A stretch of 64,000 nucleotides of DNA from Clostridia bacterium (GTDB lineage: Bacteria; Bacillota; Clostridia; Oscillospirales; CAG-272): contig JAFVXH010000007.1 of NCBI GenBank assembly GCA_017501225.1, forward strand, positions 200,365 through 264,364, in the 5' to 3' direction. The notes beneath the pieces were generated by a model. The model did not search any database. It was not told the DNA's origin and was given only the letters and a program-made list of their open reading frames with translations. The translations under genes were made by a program, and so were the position numbers. This document shows, piece after piece, positions 6,629 to 17,500 of this stretch (within the stretch, counting starts at the first letter, position 1; each line of letters begins with the position of its first letter).

Positions 6629-9600
6629 TCAGTATTCAATGACTACGTATCCATTGCTGGGAATGGTGTACGTAACGTTGTTGTAAGTAACTCTTACGGT
6701 ATAGCTGTTGTAGTTGAGCAAGAAGGTCTTTGCAAAGGTCTTCTCGTTGGTCTCAGGGTTGCGATCACCGTAGGTAACGACTACAACGCGGTTGTTGCCG
6801 GAATCCTTACCGGATCCGCCGATGTTGATGTCTCCGCCGTTGTTTCCGCCATCCTCGCCGCCTTCGCCGTCAATCGGGGCACCTGCCTCCTCGAACAGAT
6901 CTGCAACCTCGAAACGAATGACCTCGCGGACGTCGGGTCTGTTCATCAGGAGTCTTGCTGCGTTGGACTGCTCCTGGGTTCCGCTGCCGTCTCTGTAGGA
7001 AGTCAGCACAGTCAAAGCGTTATATGCGATTTGAGCAACGCACTCGGAGCTGTTGATATCATCGTATCCCTTTGCCTTGAGTGCTTCAATGGCAGCCTTC
7101 GCATCATCGGAATAGTGCTGAACCTCGGTTACGATCACGTCTGCCTTTGCGTAGTAAGCCTCTGCAACCTCGGCCTCCAGGTAACCCTCAGCCACAGCCT
7201 TTCGCAGGATGTCTTTCGCATTCGTCAGCTCTGCGATCGCACCGTCAACGTTCTCCTGGTAAACATCCATATTTGCCATCAGTCGCAGAACGTCAACAGC
7301 GTTCTTTCTCAGACCGCTGACAGTACCGAGGAATCCGCCGCCGCCTTCACCGCCGTTGATACGGTCAGAAACCGTGGTGGCTTCAAAGTCGTACTTAGCC
7401 TCAACGATTGCATCAAGCAGCTCTACGATCTGGGTGTTCAGTCTGTCTGCAGTCTCTCTGACGTACGCATATGCGTCGTCAACCTCAACGCAGGCATCCA
7501 GCAGCTCCTGGTATACACCGCCGATGATCTCATCCGCCTTCGCGATGCTCTTGAAAGCGTTCGCAATCTCAATATAGCGCTGCATCTCGGTATCTACCTG
7601 ATTCTGTGCAGCCGAATCCAAAGCCGCCTGCAGCTTGTCAGCAAGGTCTGCCTCCAGCTCATCCAGATCCAGAACGCGCTCGCTGGGCAGGAAGTCATGC
7701 TCTACGATTACCTTCAGCTGAATGTCCTTGAGGAGTTCGTTGAGCTCCTTGTAGCTTTCGATCACGTCTGCTTCCCAGATATCATAACGGATACCGTAGT
7801 ACTGGTTGAGAACCGGATCTTCCTTGAGCTCATTGGTATTCTGGTAAGAAAGGATGAAATACAAGCTTGCGCCGTTTTCGATCGCCTTCAGGATCGCATA
7901 ATCACTGTCACCTTCCTCATTGAAGGGAGTGCCTGCAAACTGTACGTAGCCGTGGAGAACGGCACCGATGAAGGGAACGGACGCGCCCGAACGGATGTAA
8001 CGGCTGGAATCAAGATCTACGTTGACCAGGTGGTCGACATAGCCCCACGTATAAGCGTTTCCGCCGTCGGTCATCAGGCTGTAGCCTGCATCCTGCATAT
8101 CCTCGAATGCGCGGATGGTGTAGTCCTTGTTGTTCTCGCGGTTGTAAGGATCATCCTCATCAAAGTCGGAGTTCAACGCAGTACCCAGGGACGCGACGGA
8201 CATGCTCATCAGGTCATACTTTGCGTAGTTCTTGAGCAGCTTGTCATAGAACGAGCTGTAACGGGAGGGCGAGATCGCCAAATCGTGGAAGGTTACGTAA
8301 GACTGCTGCGTTGCGCTGTACTGACGCAAGGAGGTATAACGGTTATCGATGGTCTTAACCGCGTCACGCTTGAGGTTGACAGCATCGAGCAACGTATTGG
8401 TGCGAATGTACGCGAAGTCAAAGTCGGGATACAGTCCCAATTTTGCATTCTCGTCGTTCTGAGAAATCTCCTCGGACTTATCGATCAGCCACTCCAGCTT
8501 CTTTGCACCGCCAACGGCACTTTCCCACTTTAAGGAGGAAGGAACCTTTGCGTACATACCGCCGTTTGCAAAACCGGTCAGCTTGAAGTTGACGTTCTTA
8601 ACACCGGAGTTGTAAAGCTTCTCGTAAATCGAATAAACATTCTCAAAGGTGGTCAAGGGAGTCATTTCCTTGACGGGAACCGTCAGGAAACGCTGCGTGG
8701 TCTGAAGGGTTCCAAAGACCTCCATATACAGAGGAATATCCTCGGTAATGTCCTCCTCGGTCATCTTCTCCAGAACACCGGTATTGACCAGATAATCACG
8801 GTAAGCCTCTGCCATTCCCAACCAGGTTGCATCATAGTACTTGATGTTGGGAGTGAACTGCTTTGCCTCCTCTACCTTGTTCGCATCGGAGAGGAAGAGG
8901 TAACGAAGCTTGAAGCTGCCGGTGTACTTACGGTTGGATACGACGGTCCACGTAGAACTGTTGGTAACCGAGATCGAATCCGAAATGTCATAGCTGTCAT
9001 TCGGCTTCGGGTTAAAGAAGTTCATCATGGTGTAGTAGTTGCTGGAGGATCCCGCATGGTAAGAGGAGATCTCTGCCAGGGACTCACCGGACTCGATGAT
9101 CGCGAGGTATCCGCGGCTGTAGGTTTCTTCCTTGATCTCAAGGAGCTCACCCTCGGGGCGCTTGGAAATTTCGTCCTGGATCTTTTCAAAGCTCTTAACC
9201 GTCGCGGAAACGGTCTCGCTGTTTACCATCATTTCCATGTTACCGTTCAGATAAGAATAGGAATAGGAATAGATGGTTTCGGTTGCGACCGTACCGTAGA
9301 TGGGATAACGGATCGCCTTTTGGTAGGTACCCACGATGTTGTGGTAAGCGTAGTCAACGCCGTATACCTTACCTCTTACGGTATTGCTGCGTCCCAGATC
9401 GGAATAGAAGAGGGAGCCGGAACCGTCGGGATAGAAGTTGTAGCCCTCGGTCAGGATGTTACCCGCGCCCATATAGGGAAGCACGGAGAGGTACTCCAGA
9501 GTATACATGGACATATCGTAGCGCAAGCCGTTACAAGGCAAACGCACGGTCATGCCGTTCTCGTCCAGAGAGTACTCAAGAGCCATCTTGAATACGGGAT

Positions 9601-10477
9601 ACTGCTCGTTGGATGCCTCATATCCGGTTTGCTCGTGATCGGCCTCCATCTGCTCGAAGGAGTAATCGGGGCAATATTCCTTAATGAAGCTCTCGCACCA
9701 GTTTTCCTTGATATCACCAACAGTCGAGTCGAACACGTAAATGTTCATGGGAACCAGTGCGCCGTTCTCATCCTCAATCAGTTCCTCAATACAAGGATAG
9801 GATTTGATCCAGCTCTGTCTTTCTCTTTCGGACTGCGCGATCTCAAGACCGATGGGAGTATAGTACTTGTAGAACTTGGTAAAGTAGAACTCATCCAGAA
9901 TGCCCTTATCGATGGCTTCCTCCATCGGGCCCAGGATGTACTTGTCGAAGCTGACTGCCGAAATGCGCTGAGGCAACAGCTTTCTGGTTTCCTCACGACC
10001 GATGACGTACTCAACGCGAACACCGTTTTTGATGTTCATAACCTTGATCTGCTTTCTCATTGCAGCTTCCTCGAAGCTGTAAAGAGTATTCATAACGCCG
10101 TTATCGGTGTATTGGACGACGATCTGGGACAGGATCTGCTTCTTTACACGCGCGTCCATGTCCTTATCTCCACCCATATCGTAGGGAGTGGAGAAAAGCA
10201 GCTCGCCGGTGGAAATCTTTTCGGTTACGACCTCGCCGCTGATGGTGTCGATATAAAGCTTATAATCGTGCGCCTCCATCACCAGCTTCATTTTTGCCAA
10301 ACGCTCGGCGGGCTGTTTGTAGGATGCCGAGGTGTAAGTGCTTTCGATGATCTCGGGGGTCATCATGGACGTATCTTCTTCTGCGGCGGAAGCCCCTACG
10401 GTCAATACCCCGGTCAAGGCGCTCACCATCATAATGACAGCCAAGAGTGTCGAAAGAATTCTGTTATTCAATTTCAT
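6629..10477 (-). CDS. Secreted DUF5696-type protein of a carbohydrate uptake locus
   Basis: 1,282 residues with a clear signal peptide (MKLNNRILSTLLAVIMMVS ending ...TVGASA-AEED). The central region (roughly 100-880), with motifs such as NILTEGYNFYPDGSGSLFY, YYDATWLGMAEAYRDYLV and YPDFDFAYI, resembles the DUF5696 family, which is found beside sugar ABC transporters in Firmicutes and looks like a glycoside-hydrolase-like barrel; catalytic activity is not established. Residues 900-1160 are helical and coiled-coil-like, followed by a Gly/Asn/Asp-rich linker and a short C-terminal beta domain. Family assignment is from memory of the motif pattern and genomic context. It lies between the two permease pairs. 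Confidence 0.7.
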   Translation of the reverse strand: MKLNNRILSTLLAVIMMVSALTGVLTVGASAAEEDTSMMTPEIIESTYTSASYKQPAERLAKMKLVMEAHDYKLYIDTISGEVVTEKISTGELLFSTPYDMGGDKDMDARVKKQILSQIVVQYTDNGVMNTLYSFEEAAMRKQIKVMNIKNGVRVEYVIGREETRKLLPQRISAVSFDKYILGPMEEAIDKGILDEFYFTKFYKYYTPIGLEIAQSERERQSWIKSYPCIEELIEDENGALVPMNIYVFDSTVGDIKENWCESFIKEYCPDYSFEQMEADHEQTGYEASNEQYPVFKMALEYSLDENGMTVRLPCNGLRYDMSMYTLEYLSVLPYMGAGNILTEGYNFYPDGSGSLFYSDLGRSNTVRGKVYGVDYAYHNIVGTYQKAIRYPIYGTVATETIYSYSYSYLNGNMEMMVNSETVSATVKSFEKIQDEISKRPEGELLEIKEETYSRGYLAIIESGESLAEISSYHAGSSSNYYTMMNFFNPKPNDSYDISDSISVTNSSTWTVVSNRKYTGSFKLRYLFLSDANKVEEAKQFTPNIKYYDATWLGMAEAYRDYLVNTGVLEKMTEEDITEDIPLYMEVFGTLQTTQRFLTVPVKEMTPLTTFENVYSIYEKLYNSGVKNVNFKLTGFANGGMYAKVPSSLKWESAVGGAKKLEWLIDKSEEISQNDENAKLGLYPDFDFAYIRTNTLLDAVNLKRDAVKTIDNRYTSLRQYSATQQSYVTFHDLAISPSRYSSFYDKLLKNYAKYDLMSMSVASLGTALNSDFDEDDPYNRENNKDYTIRAFEDMQDAGYSLMTDGGNAYTWGYVDHLVNVDLDSSRYIRSGASVPFIGAVLHGYVQFAGTPFNEEGDSDYAILKAIENGASLYFILSYQNTNELKEDPVLNQYYGIRYDIWEADVIESYKELNELLKDIQLKVIVEHDFLPSERVLDLDELEADLADKLQAALDSAAQNQVDTEMQRYIEIANAFKSIAKADEIIGGVYQELLDACVEVDDAYAYVRETADRLNTQIVELLDAIVEAKYDFEATTVSDRINGGEGGGGFLGTVSGLRKNAVDVLRLMANMDVYQENVDGAIAELTNAKDILRKAVAEGYLEAEVAEAYYAKADVIVTEVQHYSDDAKAAIEALKAKGYDDINSSECVAQIAYNALTVLTSYRDGSGTQEQSNAARLLMNRPDVREVIRFEVADLFEEAGAPIDGEGGEDGGNNGGDINIGGSGKDSGNNRVVVVTYGDRNPETNEKTFAKTFLLNYNSYTVRVTYNNVTYTIPSNGYVVIEY

Positions 10478-10497
10478 ATTCTAACCTCCTTCTGTCA

Positions 10498-12636
10498 TTA
10501 CAAGCGATACTGAATTTCGGTCACGAGGTTGGTACCAAGGCTTACCAGCTTGGAAAGCAATACGCTAAACAGCAATACGATAAAGATGATACAAGCCATT
10601 GCGACCAGCGTTCCGGCAATGGTGATCAGGTTCTTACCCAAGGAGTAATCATGTGTAACCATGACTCCGAAGTACAGAAGCATGAACACCCAAACGAACG
10701 CTACGGTTCCCACGAAGGTAATCAAGCTCTTCTCACTGTCGGTTACCCAGTTGGAGCAAAGCGTTGCGGGAACGATCAAGAGAGGCAGAGGTACTAAGCT
10801 ATAGGAGGTTGCAATAAAGATATCCTTAAAGCTACCCTCACCCTCAAACAAGGTGGTCAAGCACCAGTTACCGATGACGAACAGCGCCAAGGGAACCAAC
10901 ACCGACAGCGCCTGCATCACGATGGTGGAGGAGGCGCCGGTCGGGTTGAGGGAGTAGCCCTGACCAATGCTCTGGTAGAAGAACGCGAGAACGGTTGCTA
11001 CGATAAATACGATGGAGGCACGAATCGATCCGCGCTTCTCGTGCTTCAGATCGTAGAAGCCGTCAAACGGGTGGAAAATGACGTGGAAGCCGTAAATGAC
11101 CTCCTGTCCGAAGCTCTTTCTTGCCTTACCGTCGGTAGCACCTCTCTTGTTGACCTTTGCGGCCCAGGAGAAGAATACGACCACGCCGGCAATCACGGCT
11201 GCGATGATCAGCATCATCAGAATGAACCAGTCGGACATCCATTCCTTACGAACCTGCTTGTAGGATTCCGACCAGCTGGTGGTCTCGTAAGCAGTTTCAA
11301 AATACTCAAGTGCCTCGGAATAGTCACCGCTACGGTAGAGCGCGTTACCGATACCGATATAAGCGGCATCGAAGTTCGCGTTTCTCTGAAGCACTTCCTC
11401 CCAGCATGCGATTGCGTAATCGTAATCCAGGGAGTTTTCCGCGGCGATCGCTTCGAGAAGCAGATCACCGTATTCGGTTCTCTTGTAGACGACGATACCG
11501 GTGGATTTATCCAGCACCAGCATGGTGTCGCCCTGATAGCAAACAGCCTCAATGCTACTGATGCTACCCAGCATGTCACCCTTATCACCAAAGGCGAAGA
11601 GGAGATTGCCGTTGAAATCGTAGGTGTAGATCTTATTTCTCTTGGAGTCGATGATCGTCCAGGTCTTCTCGGGTCCCTGTGCTACGTCGGTCACGGTGGA
11701 AACACCCTTGTAAACCGCCTTGGCAGAGGTGGAGAAGTCAACCTCGCCCGCGGGCGGCCAGAAGCCGTTTCTTCTCATGATCTCGTCACCTGCGGGATTG
11801 AGAAGCTTAACAGGCATGTAAGTACCTGCCTTTGCCTTTCCCTTGATCGCGCTCGCAACCTGACTCTCTTCGATGGTAGAGATGGTTACGTATACGAAGC
11901 CGTCGGTGCTCAGGCAAATGTTGTTAAACTCGGAAGCGAGGTTTTCTGCCTGATATTTCTCCTGCTCCTCGGTCGCGAACCGACGCCACAGAATATCCCA
12001 AGCGCTCAGCGTAACTGCCTGTGCGCCGATGAATCCGATGAACGCGCCGTTGCTGTCCATCATAATGATACCCTGGTGAGTGGTAGAGGAAACAACGTAG
12101 ATACGGTCGTGCTGGTCAACTGCCATTGCGATCGGCTTGTAAATGTCGTCCTCATCAAAGAGCTGGCTTTCAGGCTCAGGAAGGATGCAATCGAATTCAC
12201 CCTCTCTGGTAAAGCGAACGATACGGTTCTTCTCGGTATCGCAAACCCAGATGTATTCCTCGTTGACGAATACGCCCTCGGGAGCTGCGAGCGAGTCGGG
12301 GTTTCCCTGCTCGTTATCGAACTTGGAGATCGAGAAGCGATACTGATAGTAACGGTCCAGGCAAACAATGCGGTTGTTGCCGGAGTCTGCGATGTATACG
12401 TTACCTTCTGCGTCCGTGAACAGGTCGTTGGGCGTGTTCAGGGGAGTGGTAAGTCCCAGCGCCGCAGAATCCAGAACCAGATCTGCGGAATACGCGTCGG
12501 GAGAATACAGTGCTTTTCCGTTAATATCGTACGTATAGGTCTGATATGCGGAGGAAGCGCCTGCTCCAACCGTCATAGCCGAAGCTATCATCACAAGAGA
12601 CAACAGAACCAGCAAAACAGATGTTATTCTTTTCAT
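10498..12636 (-). CDS. Exported NHL-repeat / TPR / Yip1-domain membrane protein
   Basis: 712 residues. A signal peptide (MKRITSVLLVLLSLVMIASA) is followed by NHL-type beta-propeller repeats (about 40-370; repeated patterns DAEGNVYIADSGNNRIVCLD, EEYIWVCDTEKNRIVRF, HDRIYVVSS), then a TPR pair (about 395-460; ACWEEVLQRNANFDAAYIGIG, LYRSGDYSEALEYFETAYE), one membrane helix, and a five-helix Yip1-like domain (about 545-712). The propeller and TPR should sit outside the cell and the Yip1 domain in the membrane. The combination recurs in DUF5696/ABC loci of Firmicutes, but its function is unknown; a sensor or assembly role for the transporter is a guess. Confidence 0.75.
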   Translation of the reverse strand: MKRITSVLLVLLSLVMIASAMTVGAGASSAYQTYTYDINGKALYSPDAYSADLVLDSAALGLTTPLNTPNDLFTDAEGNVYIADSGNNRIVCLDRYYQYRFSISKFDNEQGNPDSLAAPEGVFVNEEYIWVCDTEKNRIVRFTREGEFDCILPEPESQLFDEDDIYKPIAMAVDQHDRIYVVSSTTHQGIIMMDSNGAFIGFIGAQAVTLSAWDILWRRFATEEQEKYQAENLASEFNNICLSTDGFVYVTISTIEESQVASAIKGKAKAGTYMPVKLLNPAGDEIMRRNGFWPPAGEVDFSTSAKAVYKGVSTVTDVAQGPEKTWTIIDSKRNKIYTYDFNGNLLFAFGDKGDMLGSISSIEAVCYQGDTMLVLDKSTGIVVYKRTEYGDLLLEAIAAENSLDYDYAIACWEEVLQRNANFDAAYIGIGNALYRSGDYSEALEYFETAYETTSWSESYKQVRKEWMSDWFILMMLIIAAVIAGVVVFFSWAAKVNKRGATDGKARKSFGQEVIYGFHVIFHPFDGFYDLKHEKRGSIRASIVFIVATVLAFFYQSIGQGYSLNPTGASSTIVMQALSVLVPLALFVIGNWCLTTLFEGEGSFKDIFIATSYSLVPLPLLIVPATLCSNWVTDSEKSLITFVGTVAFVWVFMLLYFGVMVTHDYSLGKNLITIAGTLVAMACIIFIVLLFSVLLSKLVSLGTNLVTEIQYRL

Positions 12637-12648
12637 ATTGCCTCCTCC

Positions 12649-13521
12649 TTAGTCCTTCATACCACTCGAACCCATCGTTTCAATGATGTTCGACTGCGAG
12701 ATGACGAAGACCAGAATCGGTACCATCATCATCAAAACCGTTGCCGCTGCCGAAGCACCCGCACGCTTAATTCCGCCTGCGGTGATCTGACCGATCGCGT
12801 AGTTGAAGGATTTCAATTGCTCAGAATAAATATAAATGGAAGAACCTGCGTTCCAAAGTCCCTGGAAGGAATAGATGATCAGGGTCAGCCACGCGGGCTT
12901 AACCATGGGCATCGCGATGGTCCAGTAGGTACGGATCTCACTTGCACCGTCCAGACGCGCACTTTCCAAAACCGTGTCGGGAACGTTGGTATCCATAAAC
13001 TGCTTCATCAGGTAAAGTCCGAGCGTTGAGCCCCACGCGGGAACGATGATCGCCCAGTAGGTATCGATCATATGGAAGGTACTCATCAGGATGAAGCTGG
13101 TGATTGCGGTAACCGTAGAGTGGAACATCAGGGACGTACGAATGGTACGGAACACGAATCCACCGCCGGGGAACTTGATCTTTGCCAGAGCATATGCGCA
13201 AGCAGATGCCAAGAACAGGTGACCGAAGGTACCCAGAACCGAGGTAAGGACCGTATTGAAGATGTAACGGGAGAACGGTACCCAGGAGTCGTTCATCAAA
13301 GTGAACAGGTCGGTGTAGTTACGGAACGTCGGATTTTTAACCAGGAATCGAGGGGGATACATCCACAACTCGTCCAAAGGCTTGAAGGATTGGCTGACAA
13401 CGTAGAACATCGGTAAAAACATGAAAATACCGAGGATGGTCAGCACCATGGTAATACCCGCGTCACCTCCGGCGGAACGGGATAATACGACTTTATGTTT
13501 TCTTGTTCTTAATTTTGCCAT
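12649..13521 (-). CDS. Carbohydrate ABC transporter permease, MalG type (first pair)
   Basis: 290 residues, MAKLRTRKHKVVLSRS at the start, six membrane helices, and the EAA loop LESARLDGASEIRTYWTIAMPMV. Length is normal for the family. The start at 13521 is one base past the stop of the upstream permease, so the pair is translationally coupled. Unlike the second pair downstream, it has no large loop insertion. It should form a heterodimer with the MalF-type permease just upstream and receive substrate from the giant binding protein. Confidence 0.9.
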   Translation of the reverse strand: MAKLRTRKHKVVLSRSAGGDAGITMVLTILGIFMFLPMFYVVSQSFKPLDELWMYPPRFLVKNPTFRNYTDLFTLMNDSWVPFSRYIFNTVLTSVLGTFGHLFLASACAYALAKIKFPGGGFVFRTIRTSLMFHSTVTAITSFILMSTFHMIDTYWAIIVPAWGSTLGLYLMKQFMDTNVPDTVLESARLDGASEIRTYWTIAMPMVKPAWLTLIIYSFQGLWNAGSSIYIYSEQLKSFNYAIGQITAGGIKRAGASAAATVLMMMVPILVFVISQSNIIETMGSSGMKD

Positions 13522-13522
13522 A

Positions 13523-14470
13523 TTACGATCCCACCTTTGAAATAACTTTCTTAACGAGCATGTTTGCACCGATCATGATGACGAAGAGCACGACTGCGAT
13601 CGCAGAGGAATAACCGATCTCGTAACGGGATCCGCCGTAGTCATCCAAGTGGTGCATGATGGTGTGTGCAGCGTAGTCGACGGACGGAAATCCGCAAAGC
13701 GCGGTAACGACACCGCCAAATCCGAAGGAGCTGGTGATTGCCATGATAGCACCGAACATCAGCTGCGGCTTCATGCTGGGAAGCGTGATGTACCAAAGCT
13801 CCTGCCAACGGTTCTTGACACCGTCCACAGCGCCTGCCTCGTACAGGGAGCGGTCAACGCCCTGAAGACCTGCGATAAAGGACAGGAAGGAGGTACCCAA
13901 AGAGGTCCAGAGAGCAACGATGATACACAGGGGCATTACGTAGTCTGCGTTCTGGAACCACGCGATCGGCGAGGTGATAAAGCCAAGCTCGAGCAGCGTT
14001 GCGTTGATCCATCCGTGGGAGTCAGCCGCGAAGAGCGTACCCCAGATCAGGTACACCTGACCTGCAATAGAGGGGGCGTAGAAGATCAGGGTAACGATTG
14101 CACGGATGCGGGGGGAAAGCTCATTGATGAACCATGCGATCAGGAATGCCATCAGGTAGGATACCGGTCCTACCACCGCTGCAAAGATCAAGGTGTTTTT
14201 GCACGCGATCAGGAAGATGTCATCCGCGAAGAACAGGTTGATGTAGTTTTCAAGCCAGACCGGATTCGGCCATTGCAGCATGTTAAAGTCCGTGAAGCTG
14301 ATGACGAAGGAAAGAACGACGGGAACAATGGTAAAGACAGTGAAGATCAGAACGTAGGGAGCGATCATAACGTAAGCTACCCAGTTGCGCTTCATTTCTT
14401 TCCATATCCATTCACGATAGGTCAAATCTTTCCGCGAAACAGCTTTTACTTCTGCCGTTTGTTTAGACAT
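13523..14470 (-). CDS. Carbohydrate ABC transporter permease, MalF type (first pair)
   Basis: 315 residues with six membrane helices and the EAA loop YEAGAVDGVKNRWQELWYITLP. A lysine-rich cytoplasmic N-terminus (MSKQTAEVKAVSRKD) precedes the first helix. Good AAAGGAGAAAAAGCA ribosome site. It follows the solute-binding protein gene by 39 bases. Probable partner of the next gene; substrate is likely an oligosaccharide, but nothing in the sequence identifies it. Confidence 0.9.
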   Translation of the reverse strand: MSKQTAEVKAVSRKDLTYREWIWKEMKRNWVAYVMIAPYVLIFTVFTIVPVVLSFVISFTDFNMLQWPNPVWLENYINLFFADDIFLIACKNTLIFAAVVGPVSYLMAFLIAWFINELSPRIRAIVTLIFYAPSIAGQVYLIWGTLFAADSHGWINATLLELGFITSPIAWFQNADYVMPLCIIVALWTSLGTSFLSFIAGLQGVDRSLYEAGAVDGVKNRWQELWYITLPSMKPQLMFGAIMAITSSFGFGGVVTALCGFPSVDYAAHTIMHHLDDYGGSRYEIGYSSAIAVVLFVIMIGANMLVKKVISKVGS

Positions 14471-14509
14471 TGCTTTTTCTCCTTTACAGTTTTAATGAAA
14501 TGAAGCATC

Positions 14510-17500
14510 TCAATCTTCGTAGGTAGCCAAAGCGCCTGCGGTGTCCTCCAAGCACTCCGCGATGAAGTAAACAAGCTGATGCTCGTTCAACTTGCGGATC
14601 AGGTAACCGCCTTGCTTTTCTTCGGCGGTCTGCTTGGTGACGTTGACGTAGTGAACGGGAACCGTAATCACTTCGCCGTTGACCTTTGTGATCTGCATGG
14701 TCTTCTCGCCGTCATTCTTCCATTCAGCCTCAAGGATCGCCTCAAACTGGGCCTGCGCCTGATAGATCTGTTCGATCTTCTTGTTTGCGATCGCATACTT
14801 GGCATCGGAAATGGCGTCTGCATACTTCTCAGCATTGATCGCAGTCAAAGCGTCGATCGCTGCCAGGATCTGAGCCGTACGCTTGTCGGCAAGGGTCTGA
14901 CCGATTTGCAAGGTTTCAAGATTGAATTCCTCGCGCTTACGGGTAATTTCGGTGTTGATGGTATTGATGTAACGGAGCAGCTCGGTACGGGGGTTTGCAT
15001 CATTATTATAAGCAGCCATGAATGCAAAGCTGGTATAACGTCCGATGATGTAGGTACCGGGATAGTTCGGAACGGATGCGAGGTTCTCGTACTGCTTGCT
15101 TACCTCGCTGTACTCGGCACGGGTCCAAGGCATACTCTCCAGCGCCTTGCGGTTTGCCGTGGAGTGCTTTGCGGAGTCACCGATGATTGCAACCATTTCG
15201 CTCGCGTAGTCAACCTGACACTGGTCACCGCTCTGCCACTTCATGAAGGTCCAAGCGGATTCCACGTCATCCGTGCCGTTGATCATAACGATCGCGCTGA
15301 CGGAGGAGATGGACTGGTTGTTGAGCTTACCGGTCTTCTGATCGATCAGGCCGGGCAGCGGAACGAACTTCCAGCAGCCTTCAATTTCGGTTGCGAATAC
15401 CTTCAGCTGATTGTAAAGGCCCGTGTAGCTTGCGATGATGATGGGCATCTCACCGGAACGGAAGCGGTTCGCCGCATCGTAAGCGTAGGGGAAGGAGTAC
15501 TGCGTATACATGTCACACAGCTTTTCAAAGGCTGCAAGGCCGGTCTTGGAATCGAGGTTGATTCTCATACCGTCGTCTGCAAACAGGGAGCCTCCCATTT
15601 GATATAGGAAGATTTGGTAGTTGTTTGCAAGACCGATTTCCATGTTGTTCGCTTCCAGAGCGGACTGTGCCTCGTAGATATCATCCCAAGTGGTGGGAAC
15701 CTCAATACCGAGGTCTGCAAGCAGGTCCATACGCAGGAACATCATGACGAAGTCCTGAGTTTCGGGAAGTCCGTAGTAGTGCTTGTCGCCGTCGGCGTCG
15801 TAAATTCCAAGAACCTGCATTGCCGCCTCGTTAAAGATGGCATGCATCTCTGCCTCGAATTCCTCTACCGTATCGTGGTCAAGATTTTCGATGTTGGCAA
15901 GAGCGCCGCGGATCGCGTAGTTGATGACCGTACCCTGGTCCAGACCCATGTAGGCATCCGGTCCCATGCCCGCCAGAATGGAGGGCAGCAGGGTTCCTGC
16001 GTTGACAAGCTTCAGGTCGACCGAGATCTTATACTCGGGAGTGAAGTTGTTGGTGGAAAGGTTACGGAGAACGTTTGCCTGGTCACGTCCGTAAGGAACC
16101 CAGACGCTGATGCTCTTGGAGGTCTCCGTAGCATCGCCCGAAGCACCCATGCTGTTGTAGTCACGGATGAAGGACTGAAGGAATCTCTCAAACTCAAACC
16201 AGATCGATCTGAAGAAGCCGTACTCAGCTCTGGGTGCCTTCTCGGTCGAGGGCTGGATCCGGAAGAAGTCGATCTGCAGAGGCTGCGTCTTCGCATCGGT
16301 CAGGAAGGTACCGAGAGAACCGACGTAGCTCTTGAGGGTGCTGAGGTTCTTTGCGATGCTGTCCTCGTCACGGACCAGGTCGTCCAGCAGGTTCACCAGC
16401 TTATCGCACACACCCGTGTAGGTGGAGGATACGCCTGCGCTCTCCTTCAGGAACTTAGAAACCTCTTTCAGGTCCGCGGACTGATCGACGAAATCGTTCA
16501 TAACGTGAGGAAGCAGACGGGAGAAGCTGTAGTCGCGGTACTCGTCTGGAGTGGTACCGGTCAGCTTGATGATCTCAAGATAGTCGTTGTTCAGTGCCGA
16601 GAGGATTCTCTCGATGTCCTGAACCAGCGTGCTCTTGGATCCCAGGGTCGCCTCAAAGCGAACGGTATAAACAACACCCTTTTCGAAATACAACTGATAG
16701 GAATCCGCCGCACCGTCCGCGTTGGTATCGTGACCGGCACTCAGAGCACCGACCTGCCACTCGGACTTGTAATCGTAACGGAGCTCGGTTGCCTCAACGA
16801 AGGGGAAGCCGTTATAGTAGCCTGCGGTATTGCCGATCTTTGCCTGATATGCAGCCTCCGACTCAGCGTCGGTGAAGATCTGCATGGAACGGCAGACGTA
16901 CATACCTTCCAGGTAGCTCTGCTTGAAGCGCGTGTAGATATCGTACATTCCGGAGGAATTGACAGAGAACTGATATTCAACCCACTGACCTGCGGTTTTC
17001 CACTTATCGCCGCCGATGGTGTTCAGGACGATGTAGGAGGGCGAAGCAGGAGAGGTTGCAGCGGACGTATTGTCCTGAACAGGGTACACCGCGTTCGTAG
17101 AGGTATGCGTGGTGCTTTCCGCTTCGATTTTAATAATGTCCTGTCCCTGAGCCGTGCCAACGCTTGCGGTGATAGCAGCAAGGTAATCGGCATAGGTGCG
17201 GAACGGAGCATAGGGACGCAGAACGATCTCCTTGATGGCAATCGCCTCGTTGATGCCGCGCAGAGCAACCTGCACCTGACCGTCAACGGGCTCCAGCACG
17301 AATCCGAAGTCGTTGCTGTAGTATCCGCTGCTGTCACGCAGAGTATAGGAGGTCCATGCGGGAGTCTGATCCTGCGCGGGACGAAGCTCGTTATCGTTGT
17401 TATCAACGGAATAGAAACGAAGCTCGTACTTTTCTATAAACTGTGAGAGCTTTTGCGTGATAACGGCAGGTTGATCGAAGATCAAAGCGGAGCCGTCCGC

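Noticed and set aside
7031..10513. Long plus-strand open frames opposite the DUF5696 gene
   Set aside because: Antisense shadows caused by codon bias of a long gene; no ribosome sites and no recognisable domains.
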